Of a stretch of 64,000 bases of DNA, positions 12,901 through 27,900 are shown one piece after another (within the stretch, counting starts at the first letter, position 1; each line of letters opens with the position of its first letter). Position numbers and translations under genes: made by a program. The DNA comes from Pectinophora gossypiella (taxonomy: Eukaryota > Arthropoda > Insecta > Lepidoptera > Gelechiidae): the NCBI RefSeq assembly GCF_024362695.1, contig NC_065433.1, positions 24,027,700-24,091,699 of the forward strand, given 5' to 3'. The notes beneath the pieces are model-generated. The model searched no databases. It had not been told where the DNA came from and was given only the letters and a program-made list of their open reading frames with translations.

Positions 12901-15900
12901 TATTTAACTTATTACAAACTTACGGACTCATTCTTTCGCTCGTATAGGAAGAGAGTACTAACCTCTTGAAATAAGATAATTTGAAGTGCCATTATGTATT
13001 ATGTAGACACGCTAGAAGTGCGGGAGAGCAGCAAACACTCAAAGTTTGTAGAATTTTTATGTTCAGTCGAACGAGTGTTGCTATAATATTTGGTGGTAAT
13101 ATGGGGAAGAACATTAGAATTGAACAGTTGGAGCAGTAGCACAGCTTATAGAGCGGTTGGCGAAGCGGCGTCATGTTTGCATTTCGTTTATCGCTCGTAT
13201 CGCGGCAAGGCGGCGCCGGTGGCGGAAATTTTCGATAATTTCGGCCGAGTCGGCTGCTCCGACCGACATACGTTTGTGCCACGAGATAGCTCCTCGAACC
13301 GGCAAGATAAACGGCTACTTGCGAATAAAGAACACGATTTTACTGCCACGCCCGTTCGCGCTATAAAAAAATCTGGAAATACTCCGAAGACTTTTTATAA
13401 TATAATAATGGAATCGGGCAATCGTAAAAATCTTAAACTGAAGATTGCGAGATAAGCACGGGAATGCGCTGGATAATTTTATTGCGAAAACCATTAACGT
13501 TGGAGTAAATAAAGATTTTCATACCCCTTTCGGCATGAAGTCCTTTACACAGTGAATATTTAAGTAGCGTGCTGACTGGCAGTTACAGCGAAATATATTT
13601 TCATCTGAAATGTTTTGTTACACTTGTAGTTGGATAGAGCGTCAGCACGAGCATAGATAGGAATCTGTATAGCTTTAGCGAAATTGAACCCGCTCTATAT
13701 GGAAAGTATAGTAATCCACGAAACTCGGCGGATGGAACTTCGGCTATGAACTTTACTGTTATCGCTCCACATTAAACTGCTTCCCAATGTACGGAACCCT
13801 CGTTGTTAGCAATTTTTAAAAATTACCTCCCCGACCATAACTATTTCAATAAACCGTCTATGGTCATACCCCTCCTAATAGACGACTTTTACTTTCCCAA
13901 ACTTTGTTTTGATATTCTTGCTCTCTTTTATGTGCTGTAATAATCGTTGAGGATATGGAGTTGCTTTGTTTGCATTCGTTTTTATTTTTTCTTTAGCTAC
14001 TTGTAATAATTTATGAGCGGCGTGTCAAAATAAAGATTATACTACGAGTACACCTAGCTAGGTGTCGTGCAGTAAATATATTATTAGCATTTTATAGTTA
14101 TGCTTAGATTAAGAAACATATTAATGTACAGTTTAAAACTACCTCGTGGGTTTATATCCAAATTCCAACACCTATGGTAATGGCAGTAGGGCCGAGGCCT
14201 TAAAATCGGATCAGTGCGATGCCCTAACGAGAACTTATAGCGATCGATAAGAAAAGTTCGTTTATACGAAGCGCGCCAGTTGAAGTTTGTTTAATGTGGA
14301 CGACACGATTTATTCGTCAATATAATTCAGATTTAGTAGTGCAGATCGATGGAATATTGTAATCTTGTCTGATATAATATATGACTTAATAATAATTAAG
14401 ATGAAGGCATGCGCAAGGCGAGAAGCAAAGTTAACGATTGGTTCGTCATAGTGCATCGATCAGAATTCTCGGCGCGGAACGTGAGCGCGGTGTTTTTGGC
14501 ACGCTCAATTCCTCGCGATTTACATATTTGTATGGGCCGGTCTCTAGTTGTATGAGACGCACGTGGCCGGCCTAGCGACTGCCGCTCTCTACACTATAAT
14601 GAATAACGTACATTGTGAATTCACATGCCGACGGTATCGGTATTCTCGCAAACAAGTATTTACTAGAAGCTGCCTACATATTTACAAGGGGCGGTACACA
14701 GCGCAGGGATCCACTATCGAAAATTTACTTTTATTTGCAAAGTACAAACAAAAGTACAGTCTCCAGATCTGATCAGACCTATGGGATGATGTGGATAGGT
14801 GATAAGTAAAGAATGTATTTCGAAGTTAATGTGTTCTGTGCTTACAGAGACACGTTCCTACCGAAGGAGCACGGGGTGCAAAAATTAAACGTCAGTCAGC
14901 TATCACGTAACTGACGGAGCAGAACACTCCGACCCTCCTGAGGGAGCCTCTCCTGTCGATTCTACGCGCGGCTTCCAAGTAATCGCCGCGCACACTACAA
15001 TTTATGCTAACGTAAAACATCGTCGTCGCTGCACTATTTTACTCGCAACCCTCACTGAATTTACCCTTAACCTACCAAAGTCTACGAGAGACTTTAAAAA
15101 AATAAATAAAGAAGTAGTACCTAAAATAATTGAATAAATACTTTCCAAGAGCTCTATTAACTTCTATTATCTCAGATCCATCTTTACGTATCCGTTGTAA
15201 TCGCAGAATAAGTTGTATAGTTATTAAGCAATGAAGCATACCTAGAAGCCCTATTCTCATATCGATGCTATCTACGGAGGCAACATAAATCTAAACTCCT
15301 TACAAAACTCGGGGCACCGAGCTGCGGTTAATACTCCACGATGTCAGTGGAGAATTTTGAGAGTCAAGGGCCATTCCGGCATCGTGATCGCTCGAGAGTC
15401 GTACGGCCGAAATGAAACGTCGTATCTTATTTTATGATTAGCGGCTCGAAAGCGCTTTGTAATTTTGTTAGTTCCGCCTTTCTGGTGCTGGGGGCGAGCA
15501 CAGCGAGTGGAGATCGATGCAAGCGTTGCGTGCGAGTGCGAGCGGGAGGCCACCACTCAATGCTTGCGCCGTCCCTGTCGCTCGAACCGCCTACCAGGCA
15601 GCCATGTTGTGCTCGACCTGCGCTCGCCCGACCGCCATTGTAGCGTTTGTAGTTAGTGTTGTGCGCCGGCTCCACTCGACTCGATACCTCTCCACAAACA
15701 TTCTACGAACACCTTTAACTCAACTAACTTTGATTTTAACTTACGATCTCCGTAAATAACTCTCGTCTCCTTAAACATTTCCTTACAAACAGCTTATATA
15801 AGCAATCAGCCGGTAATGAACCAAGTCAGTTATCATTTGCATTACCCCCTACACATATAGGTATCGTGAGTTATGATTCACGTTAATGTATAAAACGAAT

Positions 15901-18900
15901 GGTATTATGAAATATATCAGCAGCGAGCGATCGTTATGAAGTAAACATGCCGTTTGATATTCAACGCGAGTAGAGAAGTCGCGAATGTCGATAAAAGTAT
16001 TATCGATAGGGAAAAACGTGTAGTGGACTTATAGCCACGGCTCCGGAATTAAAATGTCAGACGTGCGGCAGCGCGGGCGAGCGTGGGGGCTCGCGGGAGG
16101 CGCGCCGGGCGCGGGGGGCCGGCGTTATTAATAACCATAAGCCAGCAGACGCACGAACGTCCAGAGGGGCCATGCCAGCGCGCGGTAATGAGGAATCACT
16201 AATTACATTTTACTGGACTTTACTATTATACCTACGTTAATTACACTCTGATGTTCTATAGATATGGCCAATGTTTTTCAATAAAACTGCCTGCTGTCAA
16301 AACCACCGATTCCATTTATTATGCGATTGGATTTTATTTTGGGTCGGTGATCGCTTTGACCGGCATTGCGGCACACGGTTTCGTATGTAATCGCATTGTT
16401 TGATAGCAGAGCCGGTGCTGGATATTAGATATCGGGCTCGGACAGAATGACAAGATATAATGGCGTGGCTGGCGGCAGGGTCCGCTTTAATATTCCCCGG
16501 CAGTAGGCACGCCGGTTGCGCGCGACAGCTCTACCCGCTCGCTAGCCCGGCTCCACTCCGCCAGTAAAAACTCAGTATATTTTATTGTCAAGGAAATATA
16601 TTTGTCAAAGGCCGTGCGATTAATTGCTTGACTTTCTGAAGTGCGCCTCGGGGATTTTTTCCCTTTAAGCGTTTGAATGAGTTATTTTTGCATTTACCTT
16701 CTTTTATTCATTCATAGTTCAAATATAAAAATAGAATTGCTATTATTATTTATCAAAGAGTTTACGATAAGGGTTGAAGTATATTATCTATTGATGTGAT
16801 AACATATTAGGACTATTTTTATCGTATTGTAGGTCATAATTATATACGGCCTAGTCGAAACTATTAGTGTGCTGTTCATGAACGGTTTGTAATTATTGTT
16901 ACGGAACTCTTCTTCAATTAAAGCTTGGCAGTCATGTTAGTCATTCTCGGAATGGGCAGCCCGCCACCGCACGGCAGCTTAAAGATAACTTTTCGCTTTT
17001 GCCCTGTTTTTCCGTATAAAGAGCAAGTTATCGTCGGGACGAGCCGGCGCTGTTCTCATAACAAACTGCAAAATGCTCGGGATTCTCGGAACTTTACTGT
17101 GGCAGCCCCGCTCTCGGTTGGGAACCTTTAAAGCGCTGACTGTGGGGCGTACATTCTCTCCTGCGGCGCAGTCACCGCGCCCGCGCCCGGGCTGTCGGGA
17201 ATTGCCGAGCTGGATAAATTATGCCGCTCGCTCCCTTTTGCAATCTCCGCAAAATAATACAATTGAATCGTAGCAGAAGCTTGACGATCTTTGTCTTGTA
17301 TGTCGGCCTTGAGCGGCTAACGGGTTTACTATAACAGTTGCAACTGACTGCGGACTTCGTAAACTTAGTATCAACCCTAGGTCGATATCCGAGCTCGCAG
17401 CGACTACGTGGCAATATGTAGTTGGAGTACTTGTGTTCTGGAGAGCACGGACAGAGACGCAGCGCTGTGTGCCGTCTACAGTCGCTGCTCTCTCTGGCCA
17501 CTTCACCGCTGCGCTACATACGACTTATGAGCGACATTCTCTCACACGTTGCCTTCACAATGTGCCGTGAGAATTTAAAAGTTAGCGACTGACACGAACA
17601 CACTCATCTGCTTGCACACTCGGAAGTCGGGTTTTGTACGTCGCGCTCCCCTTCATTACCCTCTGTATTCATTCATATCAATACTTACCATTAATTAGAG
17701 TGTAGGTATATAAATTACCTGCATATTTATTTTGTAGTGGTCAGTTAGACAAGCCAACCAATTCGCCTTGTCCGCCTCTCATATAATTATTCTGCAACAC
17801 AAATTGAATTACCTCTAAAAGTCGTTACTTGAAAAGCGGCAGTAATCGTTTAGATGGTAATAGTCGTTCGAATCTAATTTCACTACGGCATTGTTAAAGT
17901 AGTTTACATGTTAGTTTATATCGTATTGAGTCAGGACTGGCAATGGGGCGAGTGATCTGTTATATGTTTTGCGTTCCCGACCGTCGTAGCCTGCCTCGTA
18001 GTCAGTAATTGCTGGCGAGTCTCCTCATCCCTGCGGCGCCACGGCGACGTACGTTGCATCAAACTTTATTCCATGTCTCTAATTATGAATGTTTTGATTC
18101 CTTATCTCTGTCAAGTGTAATTTGCAACTGACAACACTATTAATTACTTTGCAAACGCGAGTAGGTATGACCTCGACTCACTTCATTACTAAGTTCGTAC
18201 TCGTGTTACATTTCTATTCGCCCCGCGCGCTTATTGTGTTCTACTACATAACGTGGGTAGCAAAGTAATTTAGAATGAAATGCTTGTTTATCATAAACAG
18301 TTTTTGTACTTTGCGCCAGGGTAGACTCAACGTTAAGCGTTTTACTGCCCGAATGGGCTTTTTAGCAGCCAAGTGCGGTCTTCGGCTTACAGTGGTGCAT
18401 GAAACTAACTTTGTTCTGAGCTCGTGAACTTTTTGTCCGGCGCTCGTTTCAAATTGCAATTTAATTCGAATTGCACCAGTTCTGACGGAGTTACCTTTAA
18501 CCGCTTGTTCGTTGTTATTTGTCGTTGTGACTTTCCATTATACGTTTCGAAAATTGAACCTTTGTGTATTAAGAGTAAAGAACATTAATTGCTATACGAT
18601 TTGCAGTTGGATCCAGTAATGTATGTTAGATGTACAAGTCTATGTGAAAATTTATATGAAATCGTGCTTTAGTGATGTGTATCTGTACCTATTGCAACGC
18701 GGGTAAGGAGCATTGAAGAGTATAGGATAAGAGGTAGGCGCGAGGGCTGGGATTATGGGTCATATAAAAGGCAGTTGAAACTGGAATGGAGTAGCTGGTC
18801 GGGGCCGGTGTCTGTGTCAATTAGTCGCCCACTGGCGCAGACGCTGCGGACGGATTACATGCGATCATGTCACTGCACCGCGCCGATGTACACCGAGCAT

Positions 18901-21900
18901 CGCGGCGGCCGCTCGCCTTTATTACTCTGTCGATGAACGTTGAATTGATCCTGTTGTCGTTAACAAAGTTCATTTTCCTCAGAGTGCACTTCGGTTTGTT
19001 ACTAAAAGTAAATCCGAAGGTTTGGGTATTTTATCACCTTATTGATGTACACACATTTCTAACTATTACAAAGATATACATGGCAACTGCCATCTTGTAA
19101 CGAGGTATCTAAAATACCCTTTGTTATAACAATCCGTATAACTTGTTATAGCTGCAATAGAACATCTAGTTGATGATTTTCAGACGAGCAAGGTATATTT
19201 AATAATGATTAGAATTTAGAACTTTATAATTGGATTAGATATTATTATTATAACAATTTTGTGTTTTGTCACAGGGCTACCCTCCCCCTCCGAGGCCCCC
19301 TCAGCCGTCCACGCCAAACGCGCACGATCCTGACTCGGTGAGTACATTCCATTCAATATGCTGTAACCCACAACCGCATCTATTTCAGGAAAAATTAGCG
19401 CAATTTACGCGACAAAATCGTTATGGAACACTTTTCAAACTACGATTAGCATTAGAAGGCATCAGGAACGTCGGCAGGCGTGATCAATCGGCGGAGGCCA
19501 CCGGATGAGTCAAGCCCTGTATTAAAAAGCTATCAACTCAACCGCTCACATTCTTAATAAGCCTGCCATGAAACGTTGGTAAAGCTGATTTTAATCATAA
19601 TACCCAACTTTAAACATAATTTACTAATAATATGAAGGCAGATATTTTTGCGGGTGTATTCTGTGCAAATGATGAAGCCAGGTTCAACACTAATGGCTAT
19701 ATGGCGTAAGCAGCTGGTCATAATAACCAAGCACAACGCCTGTACATAGGTAATGAAGCTTTGTTTTGTTTATGACCGTGCATTATTTACCTACAGAATA
19801 GAGATCCGCTTATAAAAATATTTATTGTAATCAAATCGCGCCTCTGCTTCAGTATGGCAATATGTGTTCGATGCACGTACAGGTAAATTAATTATAGCTC
19901 CGTAATGATCTATCTTCATGAAGGCATTGATGTCAAAATTGATCACAAATTTAACTGATTAACGGTCATTGTGAAGCGGGTATGCCGTGTACGTGGCAAT
20001 TAACGACGCGCATGCAGTTCACATGTGCTGTAGTGTGTCTCCCAAACCGATGTCGGTGGACATGGCGCGCGGACTACGTAATGATATACGTCGCGTCTTC
20101 ATTAGCGCGCACATGTGGCCTGCGAGGCTCGATAGCGGCGCGCCGCGCCGCCGCCGCCGTCGCTGCCAGGCCTGCCACTTTTATTTGTGGACTGACACCC
20201 TAATACTATATTTTCTGAGTTAGCAATCCAGCACGACATTCTAAATGAGCTTGTTTGCTAAATTGTGTCGCCTCACCGCATTGAAACTCCAATCGTCGTT
20301 CCTTAACTAAGTTTATTTGCGCTAGTTTATATATGAAAAATGAAAGCAATTTCCTACATATACGCACGACGGAAGTCGAAGCGAGTGTCGCCCCATGTAG
20401 TTTGTATGGTATCTGTTTATGCCATGTTTGCTTTTAGAGTCCATTACAGTAGATCGTTTAGCTATTTCATTAAGTGTGGATCAAAGCGAGGCCGTGGAGC
20501 AGAGCGCACACAGCCGCGGGCGGCGCGGCGCCCTCTGCCGGCGGCCGCCTGCTGCATGCATTACGACGCGAGCGATAAAAAGAATTGTTTGCGACACTCG
20601 CTCACCAGGGCTGCCCTGGTTGCTGCCTGCCCCGCAATCCACTACGAAACTATGACACCCAAATAGCGACGAATCTCGGATCGGGCTCTAAACCACTGAA
20701 TTCTTCTTTTATCAGTTTAAATTGATATTTGGGTCAAAGAAAATTGATATCACGTGATTTCCAGGATTTATGCTCGGCAATAGGCTCGCCCCCACATGGG
20801 ACTTAAACATAGTTGGCGTGGAGTAGGTGTATAAGTATTCACCTCTGCCTACCCTTTCAGAGATATAGGGCTATAGGACTATGTTACGTTGTTTATGTTA
20901 TATAACCATTCACCTAAATGCGTTTGGAACGTGATTACTTGATTCGCCAATGTTTGAATGTTTGCACTCCAAATTTCCTTTCTTATAGATCTTTCTGTAA
21001 ATGAATTTTATAGTGGAAATAAAATTGATTTCTCTTTTATAATTTAGTGCTCGACATTTTGTATAATAATTTGAAAGGTCCCCGTTACCAAGCTGCAACC
21101 CTAAAGCAATGTATAGATAGAGCAGGGCTGTTTGATGTTGATTGATACCGTTAGGCGGGCGCGCATTGTCTCGCTCGGGCCGCCGGGGGAACCCAAATGA
21201 GTGGAATTATTAAACCGGGGCCCGTTCCGCGATGTGACGCTTTTTGTAATGAATGTACCGACCGCTCGACAGCGCCCCAAAACGAGGGGGACCCGCCGAG
21301 CCGCTCCTATCAATTGTAGCACAAACGCGGCCCCACTGCCAACCCTACCATTGTCAGCATTGCTTTGTAATCGAAATTTTGAAATTGTAATGATTTCCAA
21401 CTTTCTGCACCGATCAGGTGGTGAACGGATCACACTATACACAGGTTGATTTTACCACGAATAACTTACAATGAATAACCTACCTGAAACTCGTCTGTGA
21501 ACCAGTTCATAAACCTACATTTTGGTAACTCGTAAAACGACCATAACGGGACAAACTCGAGTCGACTGCCAGCCCTGTAATTGGAAATGCCTTGCGATAC
21601 TTATTCTGAAATTGAGATCGCTTTTTTTTCTTTTCTTGCAGGGTCAGTTATTACGGTTATTCTTTACCGAGAGTATTATGAAAAGAATCTCGCTTTTATA
21701 ACGAAACAATTTTAGTTGCGGTTGTGTCATGGACACACATTCTGCGCTTTATGCATTTTGTATTGTGAATGAAAGCTTATTACAAAAGCTGCGGTATCTC
21801 GCATATCTTATACAAGTTCTCGTTAACAGTCATTTTAAATTTGGAGCAACGTCAGCCCAAAGGGAGTAAGAAATTATTCACCACGAGTCGCAGGCATTCA

Positions 21901-24900
21901 GAGCGCGCAAGAAACGCGAAGGGTTCTAATTCGAGTTATTTATTTATGCAACTTAGTGAATGACAGCCCTACAAGCCGGCACACGAGAAATGTACCAGTC
22001 TCACGACCGGGTAGGGGAGTGCATTGTAAAATGTCCTTTTTACTGTGCTATTCATAATCGAGTAAGCGCACTCCATACTCTAAGCTCAATGGAATCTTTT
22101 TATTCGAGCCGCACAGGCCTTAGCTGAACAACATAAACCGATGAAGCTCACTTTTTACACTTATCTCAAATAATACAAGGGAAATAGAAAACTCTATAGC
22201 GAAACAGAAACACAGTCGTATATTATTACTTTTAGAAAAGATTTACGTAACAATGTCGAGGTAATTCATGTAGCAAAACATTGTAATGTAAAAAGCGAGA
22301 GGCAGGGCTGCGCAGTGCTCGCTGCACGTTCATAATAAACGAGATTGAGTGGGGCGGTGTAGACGCAAATGAATGACGCTAACAGCGCGCGCTGTAATCA
22401 GCCAGCCGACGACGTGTTCCCCTATAAAAACAAATACACTCTGAAAATTTTCATACCAAATTTCGCTACAACAACACACTCCAAAGCTGTATTCATAGTC
22501 AACTACCAAGTGCTACTTCGCTACCAAATAATATAATTACATCATCTTGCACCTTTTCACTCAACGAAAATTTCATAAATTATTTTTTTCTCAGATTCAA
22601 ACACGGACTTAGTTTTTGTAGACATAATATACCTAAACATCATTATCCGTATTTCGTGACATGGAATAAGAGTTCGTAGGGGTTTAACGGAAGCTCTCAA
22701 CCGAGCGAGCTTTCGTCGTAGACAGAATTTGGACTTCAAACGAAATAACTTTATCGAGTAAGGTTTGTCGCGGGCCGCGCTCGCTCCTCACTCCTCGCCG
22801 GCACAACTTTTATGATGGAAGAGCCGCGCCCGGCCCCCGCGCTATATATTGCTGAGAGTCCTCACACACTAACAAAACAACTTATAGAATGAAACCAAAA
22901 AGTTACTTGCGAAACGTATTTCATGTTTATTTCACTTATATTTTACTTATATGTATCATTGTATGTATATATCTATAGTATGTGTATAATATATATATTT
23001 AGTATATAAGATTGTGTATGTATATATAAAATGTGTCTATTGTTTTATTTTACGTATTTGCGCGCTACACTGCAGCTGTACAAATGTACCATATCCTTTG
23101 CCGAAGGTTGTCTGGAAGAGATCGCTCTTAGCGATAAGGCCGCCTTTGCCCACCTTAGAATAAGTTTATCCTGTAAATGTTTTGTGTATTTGTGTGCAAT
23201 AAAGTGTTTTTATTATTATTATTATAACAATCTTAAACAATCTTGGAAATAATAATAATAAATAATCTTGGAATGTTTCAATCATATTCTTAATGCTGGC
23301 AATGATGGAAAGGACAATGATTCACGCTTCCATTGATCCCTACAGTTGATTGCTCAGATTTGATGTTAAAATGATTCAAACATAACCTATGCCATGCGAA
23401 AATTGAAGCGCTTTATGTTGGTGCGTAACTGTAGGATGGGGCGGCAGCAAATTTCATTTGCCAAACGGGGGACTCGTCGTACAAAATTGCGCGTAGTGAG
23501 ACGCGCGCACGAGTACCTTCCGTTTTTAATTGAATAAGCCGAGAGCGCTACATAATCCGACCCTGGTGCACCCCGAGCGCCGAAATTCACGTCGACTGTT
23601 TGTTTTTGTTCCCAAGTCTTATTTCCACTGCTTTCCGTTTCAACTCTCTCTCGCGCTTGCTCCACTTCGCTAAGTCCACGTCCCCATCGATGCAAATTAA
23701 TTTAATTTATCATTAAAATTTACTGGATTCGCTAATGAATCTCAGTTAATTATGCTTAAAATGAAAATTTTGTTTTATCATTGATTGAACGGCAAATGTA
23801 TATTTGAACGGCGCGTTAAATTATAACAATGTTTGTGAGAGGGAATAATAAATTGTGCATTGATAAAATTTTATCGAGCACGTATTTTATTTAGCCGCTC
23901 GGACAGATGGATGGAGCGGCCGCATTCGGCCCGAATGTAATTATTGCGGTCCGATTTCGATAATGCGCCGCGAGGCCGCGCGCGAACAAAATGTGGTCGG
24001 GCACTCGTTTCGTTGAATTTTAATAATTTATACGGCTCACAAAGCAGATAAAGCCTTTTGGAGTTATTTCAGTTCGAAATTATGCATCGAAAAGCGTGTA
24101 CATTTTATTCAGAATTGCACATACCATAACACAATAACTACGTTAATTTCAGTTTTCATCGAATTTTATTATGTTAACTTACCTACATTAATTTGACGTT
24201 AGGTTTTGCGTTTCTATACGAATTGTAGGCAGATATTTCGTGTTATTTAAATGTAAGGAACACTTTCTATAGAAGGGTCTACAATAAAAAGATTTACCCC
24301 AATTACAGGGTGGGTAGGTCGGGTGAGCGGTTTAATCGCGCTGTAAAAACGCCGGATCGCCGGTAACGAGGTTGTAAAACCGGACCCGCTGCCCTGCAAC
24401 CATACGAAATGCTTTTTGATAGGTGCGCACTAAAAAGGCGACTGGTTTGCCTATTTATAAAACTGCCCGTATGATACACGCTAAATATTCAGACTACCAT
24501 AAATCTAAAACATGATTAGTATATAGTCTGTTACGTTGGATGACATGCCCTAATTTGTGCAACATTCTCAAATCGTGAACCAAATCCTCCTATTTTAATA
24601 CTGCAAAAATATCTCTGAATAAACATGTCAACCGCAGCCTGCTACTGTCCTCCATTTAACAGCTTTTACGTTTAGATATCCAACGGTTCCGATATGACTA
24701 TTTTCGTTGTCAACGCTGTCTATTGCCAGGCACAATTGATATTCACGGCTGGTAAGAACATAAATTCAAAATTGATTGCAGTAGACTATTATATGCGTTC
24801 CGACGAGTTTCCATACACATTAGAGCCTCGTGCGGTTTCGTGTGGAACGCGATGTACGGGAGGCCGCAATAGACCACTAAAAACCGTATGCATGCATGTG

Positions 24901-27900
24901 GTGGCGTCTTTACATGTACCACTATACCTGTTCATTCTCGTTCATTTTCTTGCTATTGAAAATTCATAATGGAATTTTTAACCAATGAACAAAGGCCCAG
25001 TCAAAATAACAAGCTACTCGGTAAAAAGATCTACCTAAATTACTTCATGCATGTAGTTGCGTATCTACTTTTTTCATTTACTACTTACTATAAATGCCTT
25101 AGGGCTGATTTTTCAATAAAATAATTTTGTCAATGCTATATCAAAATGTTGTATGAAAGACTTTATACTACGAATGACGCTATTTGACTGTTCAAGAAAT
25201 CAAGAAATCGGCCCTTTAAAGTATATTTTATTAACATTATTGAAGTATAATACACAAAATATTAAGTGGTCACATCATGATGTAGCTATAGTTACATAGG
25301 ACATGACCACTTATAGTACTCCTTAAAACCAAGTTAAGCCAAAAACTGCTGCGGGCGACTACGAGAAATACTCAAATGAAAAGTGCATAACGTCTTCCGT
25401 TTTAATTAACTCATTTCAGTTACACTGGTTCTGTAGACTAGTTATTTAACAAAGAAAGACTTAATGAAAGCCTTTGAATCCCAGAATTGTGAGTTTTGAA
25501 ATGCAATGTTGTTACGGAATTGATTCGTTTTAGTATAAAAAAAGTGTTCGTGAAATTGCCTACTTCAAAGGAACAGTGTTATTTTTTAATAAATTAAAAT
25601 GTACATAAAATCTGTGACTGTTGAATAACAGTAAACGTTAAGCGATACTTGACAATTTTGTCGATATTCGAGCCGGTGCGAGTGAGCTGAATAACTGTAA
25701 CCTCCTCTTTGGCGGATCGTTATTATTTTTTTCTACTCCTCTACTTTAATCTGGCATTTAAATAACCAAAAAGTCTAATATAAGTACATACATAATTAAA
25801 CTCTTTGAAAAAGTGTACGCTCTATGGCCTATAAAAGCATTGTTTACAAAGTGTAACTGTACTATAATGTCGCCAAAAAAGCATTGTTGTTGTTTTTTTT
25901 TTTTTTGACCTGGAAACTGGCACCTTTACTTTGTTTGGTGCCATAGATATACTATAAAAAAAAAGTATACATTTGCCGCCATTTTCCCGCGCGTTGGAAA
26001 ATAAATTGGAAAATTTTTGTGTTTCGTTTAAAATTACGTCGTCGTAGAAAAAGTATTGTATGCAACGTTGTATAACTAGGTCAAAAAATGCTCGTGGCGT
26101 CTCTTATTGCGATGTTCGCCAAGGCTCACATCGCAACTCACGCCACTCGCATTTTTTGACCCTTCTTATACAACTGTTGCATAAAATACTATAGAGTGCT
26201 CGAATGCGGATGTGTGTTGTAGCTTTTGTCGTAAAAGCTACCGTGTCGTTTTATAGCGCGACCCAGCACCGGTGCGCCAGGGGTCGGACCTACTGCTCCG
26301 GGTGGTCGTAACCTGAGACCACCCTCCCAGCTTGTTTATGAATTTTCATAAACTAACAATACCCTGTTACGACGGACTACCTAGACGTATCCACCAAAGT
26401 TAACACTTCGAAAATTAAATTGTTTATCTATTTTAGTACCCAATTAGATGTAATGGAAATTGTTGTCACTCCATCGTTTAGAATAGCTGTGTAATATCCC
26501 ATCAATAATCGAGACAATATAGTAGGGTTAGGCTATTGCGAATGCATGTGGGTGATGAGAGGGCTATTATATACCAATTAGCAACATAATCCTCTCACGT
26601 GGCCATTGTGCCCGATAACTAAAGTGCTTAATTTAGACAACAATACCATGGTAAGTGACCTTGACCGCTCGGACAAGTTCACCATATGCATCTATTGCCT
26701 ACTAGAGAAATAGGAGATTGTTAGAAGTAAGATACATATTCATTTCTTATATTGTTGTATTGATTTGCGTTAATAAAACAGTCCTCAATTCAATGTATGA
26801 AATCCACAATGAAATCGAAATCTAGTTGATTTCGATTTAAAAGCAATCCATTTGAAAATCAAATTACGGCGTTGGTCTAAGAACTCCATTGAACAGGAAA
26901 TCGAGGGTTTACATGTTTTGATGCTTTTTAGTTCAGTTGTACTCGCAACCGGGAAGTGATAGTGTTTTATTAATCCGTGGTATTGATATAATAGGCCTCA
27001 GGTACGTGCGTTCTCAATTGCCCTAGGCCGACTCAATAACAAGCTCTGCTATAGTCTGCTCCTATCGGACATCCACCGATTCCGTAATAATCAATTGATC
27101 AGAACCGCAGGCAGGTAGATTTTATGCTCCACTTGAATACTATTGTTTGCGAATTTCAAGACCATTGAGTTTTCATTGCTCTGACAAATGTGAAGTTCAT
27201 TTGATTGCCTAAATATTGCAAGCGTGGCTTGTTCAAGTGCATTGATTGTTGTAACATTGAGTATGCTACTATTTAATGAACCAACCCGGGAATGTGATGG
27301 CATAATAAGTGATGGTAAACACCGTGTGTGTGGCATATTGCGGGCCGATACAAGAAGTCGAATAAAGATTTTAATGAAGTTTTGAAGAAAAAGAGGAAAA
27401 CAAAAGTCAGCTGTGCGACATAATTGTTTATCGGTAGGTAGAGTTAGTCTATTGTGATGGTGACGGCATTGACCGCGCGACCCCCGGCTGACGCAACCAG
27501 TGTCACCGCAACCATCAATCACACACTCGTTGTGACGTTTCGCGACCTGTGCCACAGACACCCGATGCTTGCCACGTCTGTTGCTACGCTAGCACTTTTA
27601 CTACCCTTAAGGGTGACCACTGTGAAATGACACGCCACTTACACGATTCATAAAAAATATATTATCAATAATTTTTTAGCCTCTGAAAAAATCCAATTAG
27701 CACGTACGTACGTCACGTACGTTTCGTTTAAACATGTTGCAAGTTTTGTGAAATGTTCAGCTTAAGTTTGAAATGGCGTTGTTGAGGAATGTAGTACGAG
27801 TAATGTGCAACTGGCAGCTAGCGAATTAGAGTATGAGGCGGGGAATGATGTCATCTGATTGCGATGAGCAGGCACGCCTCGGCCTCCGCCGCCGATTCGT

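Larger units (their letters stand above)
11813..19274 (+). other. osa intron (7.5 kb)
   Basis: Contains the MITE at 11999-12370 and a GC-rich block at about 16040-16150. The rest is AT-rich to moderately GC sequence with no supported exon. The open stretch at 13090-13455 (121 codons) has no recognisable motif and no coding-like composition, and I do not annotate it as a gene. Nothing definable at 12400-13000, 13500-15300 or 17550-19270. Confidence 0.7.

Noticed and set aside
13090..13455. 121-codon open frame on the + strand
   Set aside because: No family resemblance and no low-complexity pattern like the osa exons. The second overlapping frame in the same GC-richer stretch is equally open.
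27091..27561. 156-codon open frame on the minus strand, the longest outside the exons and transposon
   Set aside because: No recognisable domain, no splice or promoter context, composition like the surrounding intron. Consistent with chance in 64 kb.
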